A stretch of 9,887 bases of DNA. Source: Candidatus Zixiibacteriota bacterium. Lineage in GTDB: Bacteria > Zixibacteria > MSB-5A5 > GN15 > FEB-12. Below the pieces are notes generated by a model. That model did no database searches. It was given only the letters and a program-made list of their open reading frames with translations, and was not told the origin of the DNA. The stretch is taken from assembly GCA_003641405.1 (NCBI GenBank), contig QNAF01000075.1, forward strand, positions 1 through 9,887, written 5' to 3'. Each line of letters opens with the position of its first letter. The first letter of the stretch is position 1. Positions 1-7,372 of the stretch are shown here, in pieces. The position numbers and the translations under genes were made by a program.

Positions 1-293
1 CGGCTCTGCATCCGGGAAAAATCGAGTTTAAGGACGCTGCCGACAAGACCAACTACCTGGCTGTTACTTCCGGCTTTCTTGAAGTTTCCGGTAATGTGGC
101 CACACTGCTGGCTGACGCTGTTGAAGAAACGGAAGAGATTGATCTGGAACGGGCCAGGGCTGCGCGTGAGCGAGCATGGGAGGCGTTGAAAGCAGCAGCA
201 GCCGGTGATAGCAACATCGATGTACCGCGAGCCAGAGCTGCTCTGGAGAGAGCAGCAAACCGCATCAAGATTCGTAAAGATATCAGTAACTGA
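1..293 (+). CDS. atpC: ATP synthase F1 epsilon subunit, C-terminal part (5' truncated)
   Basis: This is the last 96 codons of the epsilon subunit of F-type ATP synthase; the first complete codon starts at base 3 and TGA is at 291-293. The subunit sits in the central stalk, links gamma to the c-ring and can inhibit ATP hydrolysis. The visible part has the end of the N-terminal beta-sandwich, with the family signature SGFLEVSGNVATLLADAVE. After it comes a two-helix C-terminal domain rich in Ala, Arg and Glu (EEIDLERARAARERAWEAL, then a second helix ending near the stop). An internal ATG at 96 is not the start, because homology clearly continues upstream to the window edge. The gene is normally last in the atp operon (after atpD), which fits the 110-base gap and new promoter that follow. 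No clear rho-independent terminator is visible after it. Confidence 0.93.
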   Translation, partial: ALHPGKIEFKDAADKTNYLAVTSGFLEVSGNVATLLADAVEETEEIDLERARAARERAWEALKAAAAGDSNIDVPRARAALERAANRIKIRKDISN

Positions 294-366
294 GGTATTG
301 CGAGCCGAGAGACCCTTCGTAGCTGCAATTTGCTGCGCACCTTGAGCTTAGCGACTGGTTTTCTGC

Positions 367-395
367 TTGACTTTGTCCCTCTTTTGGCGTACAAT
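367..395 (+). promoter_or_regulatory. sigma70-type promoter for the yceD-rpmF-plsX-fab operon
   Basis: A -35 box TTGACT (367-372, 5/6 to consensus) and a -10 box TACAAT (390-395, 5/6) are separated by the ideal 17 bases. Initiation is expected about 6-8 bases past the -10 box, at 401-404, essentially on the ATG of the next gene at 404. It lies in the only sizeable gap between atpC and the lipid cluster, so it is the obvious entry promoter for the whole cluster. This is read directly from sequence; activity is inferred. Confidence 0.75.
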
Positions 396-403
396 CTTAT
401 CCC

Positions 404-922
404 ATGATACTGAATTTGCGGGGATTTGAAGAGTTTCCTGCAGATATTAGAATTGAAGCTGAACCCGGCCAGTTCAAATCTCTCTCTGGTAGAGTAATCA
501 GGGTTGAGAAAGTTGTGGTCGAGTTGGCTGTACAGAAGTCGGGTGAAGAGTACTTCTGCCAAGGCAGTGTATCTGCGCAACTCCTTATGGAGTGTGCACG
601 TTGTTTGGCAGAGTTTCCGATGGAAGTGGATTCTAAGACTGACTTTGTTATCAGTGCGGGAATGTTGGCTGAGAAGCATAAGGACGTAATTGATGACGAA
701 GATTACGTGCTCTTGCGTGGGAACGATCTGTGTGTTGACGTGTCCGAGCCTGTGCGTCAGGCTGTGGTTCTCTCGTTGCCGCTCAAGCCGTTGTGTTCTG
801 AAGAATGCAAAGGGCTTTGCGCGCGTTGTGGAACCAATCTGAACAAGAAGACGTGTAGTTGTGTTATAGAAGAAACCGATTCCCGTTGGGACGGATTGCG
901 AGATATCTTCCCGGGAAAATAG
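404..922 (+). CDS. yceD: YceD/DUF177 family protein, 23S rRNA accumulation factor
   Basis: A 172-residue member of the YceD (DUF177) family. In E. coli and plants this family is needed for normal 23S rRNA accumulation and 50S assembly, and it is almost always encoded just before rpmF, as here. The N-terminus MILNLRGFEEFP fits the family pattern, which supports ATG 404. The middle has the conserved pair C64-A-R-C67 (MECARCLAEF). The C-terminal half has the family cysteine cluster C131-X3-C135-X3-C139-X2-C142 followed by GTNLN, and C151/C153. These cysteines are probably metal ligands. The conserved RWDGLRDI end is also present. No Shine-Dalgarno sequence precedes the ATG: the bases between the -10 box and the start are only CTTATCCC, so translation is probably leaderless. 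The molecular role of DUF177 remains incompletely defined. Confidence 0.9.
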   Translation: MILNLRGFEEFPADIRIEAEPGQFKSLSGRVIRVEKVVVELAVQKSGEEYFCQGSVSAQLLMECARCLAEFPMEVDSKTDFVISAGMLAEKHKDVIDDEDYVLLRGNDLCVDVSEPVRQAVVLSLPLKPLCSEECKGLCARCGTNLNKKTCSCVIEETDSRWDGLRDIFPGK

Positions 923-942
923 ACGAATAGAGGAAACTACCG

Positions 943-1125
943 ATGGCGCTACCTAAGCGAAGACTCTCCAAGGCGCGCGGCCGAAAGCGCAGAACCAACT
1001 GGAAACTCAGTGCACCCAATGTTATAAAGTGCAATCAATGCGGTCATGCCAGGCTGCCTCATCATATCTGTCCCAACTGTGGCTTTTATGGTGATCGTCA
1101 AATGGTTGGAGGAGCAGAGGATTAG
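943..1125 (+). CDS. rpmF: 50S ribosomal protein L32 (bL32), zinc-binding form
   Basis: A 60-residue bL32, the usual length, part of the large ribosomal subunit. It opens with the family signature MALPKRRLSKARGRKRRTNW and continues with a zinc ribbon: C30-N-Q-C33 and C43-P-N-C46. All four cysteines are kept, so this is the zinc-containing (C+) paralogue rather than the zinc-independent form many bacteria make under zinc starvation. GAGGA lies 8 bases before the ATG. The gene is 20 bases after yceD and 40 bases before plsX, the classic yceD-rpmF-plsX arrangement that couples ribosome and membrane synthesis. Confidence 0.97.
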   Translation: MALPKRRLSKARGRKRRTNWKLSAPNVIKCNQCGHARLPHHICPNCGFYGDRQMVGGAED

Positions 1126-1165
1126 AGCCTGAGCGACTGACTGGCTTTCGACGATCAGAGAATCA

Positions 1166-2266
1166 ATGTCCAACGAGAACAGACAAAGAGTTGTTCTAGA
1201 TGTGATGGGGGCAGATTGTGCCCCAGAGAACATCATTATTGGAGGCATTGAGGCGTCTCGAAGGATGGGCGATAAGCTCCAGTTGGTGTTTGTAGGCCGC
1301 GAGGAAACGATCAAACCGATTCTTGCTTCTGTAAGCGACTGTCCGGCCAACATCTCTATCAAGCATGCGGCTACAGAAGTCCCTATGGACGTATCAGCTA
1401 TTGACGGTGTTCGCATGCGAGACAGTTCGATGGCTGTTGGTATCAAGATGATCAAGCAGGGTGAAGCTGACGCGTTTGTATCTCCGGGTAACACCGGATC
1501 CGTTATGGCTAATTCGCTTCTGACTCTTGGTCGGATAGAAGGCGTTAGCCGTCCGGCGATAGCTTCTCTGTTCCCGACCAGCGAAGGCAAGCCGTGTGTG
1601 GTACTTGATGTCGGCGCCAACTCCGACTGTAAGCCGCTTAATCTGTCGCAGTTTGCGGTCATGGGATCGGCATACTCATCTTCGGTTCTCAATGTCGATT
1701 CTCCCAAAGTGGGGGTGATCTCGATCGGCGAGGAGCGTAGCAAGGGCAACGAACTGATTCGTGCCGCTCGGGATGCGTTGATGAAATCTAAGATCAATTT
1801 TGTTGGCAACATAGAAGGACGTGATGTTCTTTCCGGTGCTGTGGACGTTGCTGTCACAGATGGATTCACGGGAAACATTCTGCTGAAATTTGCAGAATCG
1901 GTGAAGCCTTTCATGGTAGAGGCGGTCAGTCATCAGGTTCGGACCAACCTGTTTTCGCGCTTCGCTGTAGTGTTGATGTTGCCTTTCCTCAAACGTATGC
2001 GGAGTCGGTTTGACTATGCCGAGTCCGGCGGTGCACCTTTGCTGGGCGTTAACGGTGTTATCATTATTTGTCACGGACTATCAAGCCCGCGTGCAATTAC
2101 TAATGCGATTATCGTCGGCTATGAAATGGCCGACCGGAAAATCAACAAGCACATCCACGACGATCTGGTAGCGAATCATTTCAGAAAAGAGAATGGAGAG
2201 AAAGATAAGAGCCAGGATATCCGGGACGGGATCGTATGTACCGCCACGGGTGATGACCAACGCTGA
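1166..2266 (+). CDS. plsX: phosphate acyltransferase PlsX
   Basis: PlsX makes acyl-phosphate from acyl-ACP and inorganic phosphate, the donor used by PlsY to start phospholipid synthesis; it is a peripheral membrane enzyme. Family motifs are clear: VVLDVMGADCAPENIIIGG near the N-terminus, the central DSSMAVGIKMIKQGEADAFV then SPGNTGSVMA, then SIGEERSKGNEL, NIEGRDVLSGAVDVAVTDGF and SGGAPLLGVNG. The start at 1166 places the first motif close to the N-terminus, as is usual; the ribosome-binding site is weak (CAGAGAATCA before ATG). The protein is 366 residues, longer than the usual 330-345. The last ~24 residues (343-366) are encoded in the 74-base overlap with fabH, in a different frame, and resemble no known PlsX segment. 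The true conserved body ends at about residue 340, so the tail looks like read-through into fabH sequence. Confidence 0.95.
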   Translation: MSNENRQRVVLDVMGADCAPENIIIGGIEASRRMGDKLQLVFVGREETIKPILASVSDCPANISIKHAATEVPMDVSAIDGVRMRDSSMAVGIKMIKQGEADAFVSPGNTGSVMANSLLTLGRIEGVSRPAIASLFPTSEGKPCVVLDVGANSDCKPLNLSQFAVMGSAYSSSVLNVDSPKVGVISIGEERSKGNELIRAARDALMKSKINFVGNIEGRDVLSGAVDVAVTDGFTGNILLKFAESVKPFMVEAVSHQVRTNLFSRFAVVLMLPFLKRMRSRFDYAESGGAPLLGVNGVIIICHGLSSPRAITNAIIVGYEMADRKINKHIHDDLVANHFRKENGEKDKSQDIRDGIVCTATGDDQR

Positions 2267-3182
2267 TTTTGAGAAGTTGGTTGACACTTCCGATGAGTGG
2301 ATTGTATCCCGCACTGGGATCAGAGAGCGGCGTATTGCTGCCGATGATATGACCAGCGCCGACATGGCGATGGAAGCGGCACGAAGGGCAATGGATATGG
2401 CGGGCTGTACTCACGAGGATATCGACCTGATAATCTCTGGTACTGTCACTCCCGATTATCGCCTGCCATCGAACTCCTGCGTCATGCAGGAGAAGATGGG
2501 ATTTCCAAACGCAGTCGCGTTTGACGTTGTTGCTGCCTGTGCAGGATTTATCAACGGTATGTCTATTGCCGATTCGTACATCAGTTCCGGTGCACACCGG
2601 CGAGCTCTGGTCATAGGCACCGAGAAACTGTCCTATTTTACGAATTACAAGGACCGCAACACCTGTGTGTTGTTCGGAGACGGTGCCGGTGCGGTTGTAC
2701 TTGAGCCCTGCGACAGTGGGAGCGGCGTGCTTTCCACGTTTATGAAATCAAACGGCAGCATGCGGTCGTGGTTATGGTCGAAAGTGGGAGGGAGCAGGAA
2801 TCCCTACATGGCCGACTTCGCTTTTGACGGCTCCGACAAGATCCAGATGGCCGGGTCGGAGATTTTCAAGGTGGCGGTCAAGGAAATGAGCAATGCTGCT
2901 GCTACAGTGATCAAAGACGCCGGTATTAGTTCCGATGACGTTTCCCTCTTCGTACCACACCAGGCCAATATCCGCATAGTCGAGGCAATGGCCAAACGGT
3001 TGCATCTCGGTATGGACAGAGTTTTTCTTAATATACACAAATATGGAAACACGTCGTCGGCTTCGGTGCCGCTGGCGCTGGACGAAGCTAACCGTGAAGG
3101 ACGAATCAAGCCCGGCGACTACGTGGTTATGGTGGCCTTCGGTGGTGGCTTGATCTGGGGTTCTGCACTGGTGAAATGGTAG
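2193..3182 (+). CDS. fabH: beta-ketoacyl-ACP synthase III (KAS III)
   Basis: FabH starts type II fatty-acid synthesis by condensing an acyl-CoA primer (acetyl-CoA or a branched starter) with malonyl-ACP. The protein has 329 residues, the normal length. It has the full Cys-His-Asn triad: C116 in VVAACAGFI, H256 in VPHQANIRI and N286 in HKYGNTSSAS. The TSDEWIVSRTGIRERRIA segment and the glycine-rich end VAFGGGLIWGSALVKW are also typical. The start ATG 2193 is fixed by the conserved N-terminus (ISGTGSYVPPRVMTNADFEKLVDTSDEW). It lies inside plsX, so translation is probably coupled to plsX; only a weak AAAAGAGA precedes it. fabD starts 4 bases after the stop. Starter-unit preference cannot be read with confidence from this sequence. 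Confidence 0.97.
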   Translation: MERKIRARISGTGSYVPPRVMTNADFEKLVDTSDEWIVSRTGIRERRIAADDMTSADMAMEAARRAMDMAGCTHEDIDLIISGTVTPDYRLPSNSCVMQEKMGFPNAVAFDVVAACAGFINGMSIADSYISSGAHRRALVIGTEKLSYFTNYKDRNTCVLFGDGAGAVVLEPCDSGSGVLSTFMKSNGSMRSWLWSKVGGSRNPYMADFAFDGSDKIQMAGSEIFKVAVKEMSNAAATVIKDAGISSDDVSLFVPHQANIRIVEAMAKRLHLGMDRVFLNIHKYGNTSSASVPLALDEANREGRIKPGDYVVMVAFGGGLIWGSALVKW

Positions 3183-3186
3183 TGAT

Positions 3187-4119
3187 ATGAGCAAGACAGT
3201 CCTATTTTTTCCGGGTCAGGCTTCGCAGTACGTAGGGATGGCGAAAGATCTCTACGATCATTCGAGCGAGGTCCGCGATATGTATCAGATGGCATCCGAT
3301 GAAATCGGTGCTGATATCGCTCATCTTTCATTCGAAGGACCTGCGGAGGAACTCAAGCGCACGCGTTTTACGCAACCCGCTATCCTGTTGCACTCCCTGG
3401 CCGTGTTGAAGGTTCTTGGAGACTCGCTTCCGGAATTTGACTTTGCTGCGGGTCATTCACTTGGAGAGTATGGTGCCCTTGCTGTTACAGGGGCTTTTGG
3501 TTTCGATGATGCTATTCGAGCGGTTGTGAAGCGTGCTGCCCTGATGGAAGATGCCTGCCAGAGAACCCCGGGTACGATGGCGGCGACGATGGGCCTGACG
3601 GAATCTCAGATTGAGGATGTATGCAACGAGGCTTCAGTCGATGGTGTCGTTGTGCCGGCAAATTTCAACTCCAGTTCGCAGATAGTTATGTCAGGTTCGA
3701 TTCCGGCAGTTAAGAAAGCAGCAGAACTCGCCAAGGCGGCCGGTGCCAAGCGCGCCATGATTCTTGAGGTTGGAGGTGCGTTTCACTCACCGTTGATGGA
3801 GTCTGCAAGGCTCGGGCTGGAGCAACACCTGGCAAATGTCACGATCAACGCTCCATCTAAACCTGTGGTAGCTAACGTCACCGGGCAGGCGGTGACTGCT
3901 CCCGCGGATATAAGACGACTGCTCGTACAGCAGGTTACGGCTCCCGTGCGATGGTATCACACCATGGCATATCTGAAAGATAACGGAGTATCACACATTA
4001 TCGAGATTGGTCCCGGCAAGGTATTGACCGGGCTGGCAAAACGCGAAATGCGACCGGGACAATCGATTTGTCTGGACACGCTTGAGGATATCAAGGCGTT
4101 TGCCTCGGTAGTCGCATAG
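3187..4119 (+). CDS. fabD: malonyl-CoA:ACP transacylase
   Basis: FabD transfers malonyl from malonyl-CoA to ACP, supplying the extender for FabH and FabF. The 310-residue length is standard. Visible landmarks are the oxyanion-hole loop FPGQASQYVGMA (Q11), the nucleophile elbow GHSLGEY with catalytic S91, the substrate-carboxylate arginine R116 in VVKRAALM, and catalytic H200 in GAFHSPLM. The ferredoxin-like small domain sits between residues about 125 and 190. The ATG is 4 bases after the fabH stop with no good Shine-Dalgarno sequence, so translational coupling with fabH is likely. fabG follows after 11 bases. Confidence 0.97.
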   Translation: MSKTVLFFPGQASQYVGMAKDLYDHSSEVRDMYQMASDEIGADIAHLSFEGPAEELKRTRFTQPAILLHSLAVLKVLGDSLPEFDFAAGHSLGEYGALAVTGAFGFDDAIRAVVKRAALMEDACQRTPGTMAATMGLTESQIEDVCNEASVDGVVVPANFNSSSQIVMSGSIPAVKKAAELAKAAGAKRAMILEVGGAFHSPLMESARLGLEQHLANVTINAPSKPVVANVTGQAVTAPADIRRLLVQQVTAPVRWYHTMAYLKDNGVSHIIEIGPGKVLTGLAKREMRPGQSICLDTLEDIKAFASVVA

Positions 4120-4130
4120 GAGAGATGTAA

Positions 4131-4862
4131 ATGGACTTCACAGGGAAAGTGGTTGTCATTACCGGATCTGCGCGTGGAATTGGCAGAACTATCGCTGAGG
4201 TATTCGCCAGACACGGTGCCAGGGTTGTAATATGCGACCTTGATAGCGCCGCTATTGAACAAGTAGCCAGTCAGATTGGGGGCGGGGCAATTGGGGTCAA
4301 AGCTGATGTCACAAACTCCAGTGACGTAGCTGCCCTTTTTGAAAGTACCATCTCGGAGCTTGGTCGTGTGGATATTGTCGTTAATAATGCCGGTATTACG
4401 CGGGATGGCCTGATGGTTCGCATGGACGAAAAAGACTGGGACATGGTGCTTGACATCAATCTCAAGGGCGCTTTTCTTGTCACCAAGACGGCCGGAAAGA
4501 TTATGATGAAACAGCGCTACGGGCGCATCATTAATATCAGTTCGATTGTCGGTGTCACCGGTAATGCTGGCCAGGCTAATTACTCGGCTTCAAAGGCCGG
4601 TCTGATCGGTCTGACCAAGTCAGCAGCCAAGGAACTGGCTGCGCGGAGTATTACCGTTAATGCGGTTGCTCCAGGGTTCATTGAGACCGAGATGACCCGG
4701 GAGATGCCTGAAGCTGCCAGAGAGGATTTTCTCAAGCGTGTTCCGATTCGTCGTCCGGGTACGCCAGATGATGTTGCTTCAGCGGTGATGTTCCTGGCAT
4801 CTGACGAAGCTTCGTATGTAACAGGACAAGTACTGACCGTGGATGGCGGTCTGACAATGTAG
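4131..4862 (+). CDS. fabG: 3-oxoacyl-ACP reductase
   Basis: FabG is the NADPH-dependent short-chain dehydrogenase that reduces 3-oxoacyl-ACP to 3-hydroxyacyl-ACP in each elongation cycle. The 243-residue protein has a Rossmann fold with the cofactor motif TGSARGIG (11-18), NNAG (85-88) and the catalytic S138, Y151 and K155 (YSASK), the same positions as in E. coli FabG. The C-terminus DEASYVTGQVLTVDGGLTM is canonical. AGGAGAG stands 6 bases before the ATG. Because SDR enzymes are numerous, assignment to FabG rests on both motif spacing and its place between fabD and acpP. Confidence 0.97.
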   Translation: MDFTGKVVVITGSARGIGRTIAEVFARHGARVVICDLDSAAIEQVASQIGGGAIGVKADVTNSSDVAALFESTISELGRVDIVVNNAGITRDGLMVRMDEKDWDMVLDINLKGAFLVTKTAGKIMMKQRYGRIINISSIVGVTGNAGQANYSASKAGLIGLTKSAAKELAARSITVNAVAPGFIETEMTREMPEAAREDFLKRVPIRRPGTPDDVASAVMFLASDEASYVTGQVLTVDGGLTM

Positions 4863-4902
4863 GAATCAAGTATTTGGATAGGATATATAGAAGGAGCTAA
4901 TC

Positions 4903-5145
4903 ATGGCGGTTGAAGAGAGAGTCAGGGAAATAATAATTGAGCAGCTTGGTGTGGAAGAATCACAGGTAACGGAAAACGCCAAGTTCGTCGATGACCTCGG
5001 TGCCGATTCCCTGGATACGGTTGAATTGGTCATGGCCCTGGAGGAGGAGTTTTCCCTGGAGATTCCCGATGAGGACGCGGAGAAAATAACCTCAGTCAGT
5101 GATGCCATCAACTATATCAACGAGAAGGGTGGGAAGGCTGACTAA
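4903..5145 (+). CDS. acpP: acyl carrier protein
   Basis: An 80-residue, strongly acidic four-helix carrier protein that holds growing acyl chains on a 4'-phosphopantetheine arm. The attachment site is S36 in DDLGADSLDTVELVMALEEE, the family signature; helix III continues with FSLEIPDEDAEKI. AAGGAG (4891-4896) lies 6 bases before the ATG. This is by far the best ribosome-binding site in the cluster, as expected for a very abundant protein. The spacers on either side (40 and 38 bases) are wider than most others in the operon. Confidence 0.98.
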   Translation: MAVEERVREIIIEQLGVEESQVTENAKFVDDLGADSLDTVELVMALEEEFSLEIPDEDAEKITSVSDAINYINEKGGKAD

Positions 5146-5183
5146 GTCTTTCTCTCCACTCCGCACAAGGAACTGTAAAATCT

Positions 5184-6431
5184 ATGTCCGATAGAGTCGT
5201 TGTTACAGGGATGGGTGTAATATCGCCCGTCGGCAACTCCGTTGACGAGTACTGGCAGGCTCTTCTGGAGGGCAAGTCGGGTATCGATCGCATCAGCAGG
5301 TTTGATGCGTCTGGGTATTCCACACAGATTGCTGCGGAGGTGCGCGATTTTGATCCTCTCAAGTACATGGATCGTAAGATAGTCAAGCGATCCGATCTGG
5401 TTCAGCAGTATGCGCTTGCTGCTGCCGAGCAGGCTGTAACTGACTCCGGGTTTGATCTCGAATCCGTAGACCATGACATGATCGGAGTGATAATCGGTTC
5501 CGGAATCGGTGGCATCATGACTTTCGAAGATCAGCACACGAAACTGCTGAAATCCGGTCCGGGCAGGATTTCACCGTTTTTCATTCCCATGATGATTACC
5601 GATATGTGCGCCGGTCTGGTATCGATGCGTTACCAATTTTACGGTCCCAACTACGGACTTGTATCCGCATGTGCTTCATCGTCTCACGCTGTCATTGATG
5701 CCTTCCGCATTGTACAACGCGGCGAAGCCGACATTATGCTCGCTGGCGGCGCCGAGGCCACTATTACACCAACAGCCATTGCTGGATTCTGTCAGGCCAA
5801 GGCCATGAGTACTCAGAACGAGCTGGTGGCCGGTGCGTCACGTCCGTTTGACAAAGGCCGCGATGGTTTCATTATGGGTGAAGGAGCCGGTATTGTTGTT
5901 GTCGAGTCGCTGGAACACGCGCAGAAACGAGGAGCAAAGGTTTACGGTGAGATACTTGGTGCCGGCATGTCCGGCGATGCCTACCACATGACGGCGCCGC
6001 ATCCGGAAGGGCATGGTGCCAGGAAGGCTATGCAGTCCGCGATAAAGGATTCCGGGATAGCTCCTGATCAGATTGATCTCATCAATACGCACGGTACGGC
6101 CACTGGTCTTGGTGACATTTCCGAGACGAAAGCCATCAAGACAGTGCTGGGCGATCATGCATACAAAGTGAAGTGTAACTCGACAAAGTCCATAACCGGT
6201 CACTTGCTGGGTGCAGCCGGGGCAACGGAGTTGATTGCAACTCTGAAGTCAATAGAGGATCAGGTTGTGCATCCAACAATCAACCTGGATAACCCGGATC
6301 CCGAGTGTGATCTCGACTATGTTCCCCATAAGAAGAGAGAATGCAGGGTCAACTACGCTCTTTCCAACTCATTTGGATTCGGGGGACATAACGCAACCAT
6401 CGTTGTCGGCAAGTTTAACTCTACCAGCTAA
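5184..6431 (+). CDS. fabF: beta-ketoacyl-ACP synthase II (KAS II)
   Basis: FabF carries out the decarboxylative condensation of acyl-ACP with malonyl-ACP during elongation. The protein has 415 residues, as usual for the family. The Cys-His-His set is complete: C163 in VSACASSSHAV, H303 in NTHGTATGLGD and H340 in KSITGHLLGAAG, with the conserved lysine K335. The N-terminus VVVTGMGVISPVGNSVDEYW supports ATG 5184. AAGGAA lies 11 bases upstream, a rather long spacing. No transmembrane or chain-length-factor features (Cys replaced) are present, so this is an active KAS II and not a CLF. Its stop codon TAA is directly followed by the ATG of rnc. Confidence 0.97.
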   Translation: MSDRVVVTGMGVISPVGNSVDEYWQALLEGKSGIDRISRFDASGYSTQIAAEVRDFDPLKYMDRKIVKRSDLVQQYALAAAEQAVTDSGFDLESVDHDMIGVIIGSGIGGIMTFEDQHTKLLKSGPGRISPFFIPMMITDMCAGLVSMRYQFYGPNYGLVSACASSSHAVIDAFRIVQRGEADIMLAGGAEATITPTAIAGFCQAKAMSTQNELVAGASRPFDKGRDGFIMGEGAGIVVVESLEHAQKRGAKVYGEILGAGMSGDAYHMTAPHPEGHGARKAMQSAIKDSGIAPDQIDLINTHGTATGLGDISETKAIKTVLGDHAYKVKCNSTKSITGHLLGAAGATELIATLKSIEDQVVHPTINLDNPDPECDLDYVPHKKRECRVNYALSNSFGFGGHNATIVVGKFNSTS

Positions 6432-7190
6432 ATGAGTCTGTGGAGCAAACTCAGGCGTTTCTTTACGTCGGAAGCGCAGTCGTTTCAACAGCAGCGTGAG
6501 AGCTTGCAGGAGCTTATCAGGTACCATTTTCGGAACCAGGAGTTGCTGCTGCTTAGCCTGACGCATCGTTCCGCCGCCCGTCAGAACAACTCCTCTTCAT
6601 CCAACGAGCGCCTGGAATTCCTGGGGGATGCTGTTCTTGGGCTGGTGATCGGTGATCAGTTGTATCGTGACTATCCCGGTCTTCAGGAAGGTGACCTTAC
6701 CAAGAAGAAGGCGATGCTTGTCAATGAATCGACGCTATCACAGGTAGCAATCGAGTGTGGGCTGAACAAGTATATTCTGCTTTCTACGGAAGAAGAGAAG
6801 GCCGGAGGGTGGGAACGACCATCAATTGTCTCTGATGCCTTCGAAGCTATTATCGGCGCCGTCTACATCGACGGTGGTCTTGAAGCCGCCCGTAGTCTGA
6901 TACTCAGCTTGATCTACTCTCGAAGGGACAGTATCACTTCCGATGCCTCTCAGCGAAACTACAAGGGCGATCTGCTCGAACTCACCCAGAGTCGCGGCGG
7001 AGGCCTGCCACGATATGATATGCTGTCGGAGACAGGTCCCGATCATGACAAGATCTTCCATGTAGGAGTGAGCATTGCGGGGCAATACGTCGGTGACGGA
7101 AAGGGTCCGTCAAAGAAGATTGCGGAACAGAACGCTGCATCGGCGGCACTTCAGTATCTGGACCGCCAAGAGAATTACTCCGACAAGTAG
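6432..7190 (+). CDS. rnc: ribonuclease III
   Basis: RNase III cuts double-stranded RNA in rRNA precursor processing and mRNA turnover. The 252-residue protein has a short basic N-terminal extension (about 25 residues). The endonuclease domain follows with signature NERLEFLGDAVLGLV; the Mg-binding residues are E59, E62, D66 and D135/E138 in SDAFEAIIGAVYID. The dsRNA-binding domain spans about 176-242, ending with GPSKKIAEQNAASAALQYL. The ATG abuts the fabF stop (TAAATG) and has no Shine-Dalgarno sequence, so it probably depends on ribosomes finishing fabF. rnc after acpP-fabF is a common order. It is the last gene of the cluster, but no classical terminator with a T-run follows. Confidence 0.96.
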   Translation: MSLWSKLRRFFTSEAQSFQQQRESLQELIRYHFRNQELLLLSLTHRSAARQNNSSSSNERLEFLGDAVLGLVIGDQLYRDYPGLQEGDLTKKKAMLVNESTLSQVAIECGLNKYILLSTEEEKAGGWERPSIVSDAFEAIIGAVYIDGGLEAARSLILSLIYSRRDSITSDASQRNYKGDLLELTQSRGGGLPRYDMLSETGPDHDKIFHVGVSIAGQYVGDGKGPSKKIAEQNAASAALQYLDRQENYSDK

Positions 7191-7227
7191 TATCATCACT
7201 CTCGACTACATCATCATCATAATGCGT

Positions 7228-7258
7228 GTGACAATCGCAACCCGATGGTTGTTGTCAC
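7228..7258. repeat. inverted repeat after rnc
   Basis: GTGACAA (7228-7234) plus CAACC (7238-7242) pair with GGTTG (7247-7251) plus TTGTCAC (7252-7258). This gives a 12-bp stem with a 3-base TCG bulge and a CGAT loop. No T-run follows on either strand, so it is not a classic rho-independent terminator. It could stabilise the 3' end of the operon mRNA, be cut by RNase III (the gene just upstream), or be a protein-binding dyad. Function is unknown. Confidence 0.6.
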
Positions 7259-7261
7259 CTA

Positions 7262-7316
7262 ATGGTCATCATGCAATAGTGTGTGATCGTTGTGGTGGTT
7301 ACACGGCCATGACCAT
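7262..7316. repeat. second inverted repeat in the rnc-histone spacer
   Basis: Perfect 8-base arms ATGGTCAT (7262-7269) and ATGACCAT (7309-7316) enclose 39 bases. These contain a further GTGT/ACAC pair (7279-7282 and 7301-7304). It lies three bases after the previous hairpin. The pair may form one larger folded RNA element, but the long loop makes this uncertain. Confidence 0.45.
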
Positions 7317-7344
7317 ATCTGCTTGATGCACATCATTTTAATTG

Positions 7345-7372
7345 TTGACAATAGTTTGTGACACTCTACATT
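7345..7372 (+). promoter_or_regulatory. candidate promoter of the histone H1-like gene
   Basis: A perfect -35 box TTGACA (7345-7350) and a weaker -10 box TACATT (7367-7372, 4/6) lie 16 bases apart, leaving a leader of about 108 bases. The -35 box is embedded in a dyad ATTGT-TG-ACAAT (7341-7352), which could be an operator. A second TTGACA at 7445-7450 has no good -10 partner. The 297-base spacer 7191-7487 contains no convincing gene. Confidence 0.35.

Noticed and set aside
96..293. A stand-alone 65-residue protein starting at ATG 96
   Set aside because: The same frame stays open to the window edge and the upstream residues match the epsilon-subunit beta-sandwich; 96 is an internal methionine.
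294..366. Terminator of the atp operon
   Set aside because: I looked for a GC-rich stem with a T-run between atpC and the promoter and found no convincing one; the TTTT near 358-361 has no good stem before it.
949..1914. A 321-codon open frame on the - strand opposite rpmF/plsX
   Set aside because: It is antisense to two clearly conserved genes, has low-complexity Ser/Thr/Arg-rich translation with no recognisable motif, and no ribosome-binding site.
7205..7222. CATCATCATCAT run as a microsatellite
   Set aside because: Only about four triplets; too short to be distinguished from chance.
7075..7326. An 83-codon + strand frame running from rnc into the spacer
   Set aside because: It overlaps the dsRNA-binding domain of rnc in another frame and has no family resemblance or start signal.
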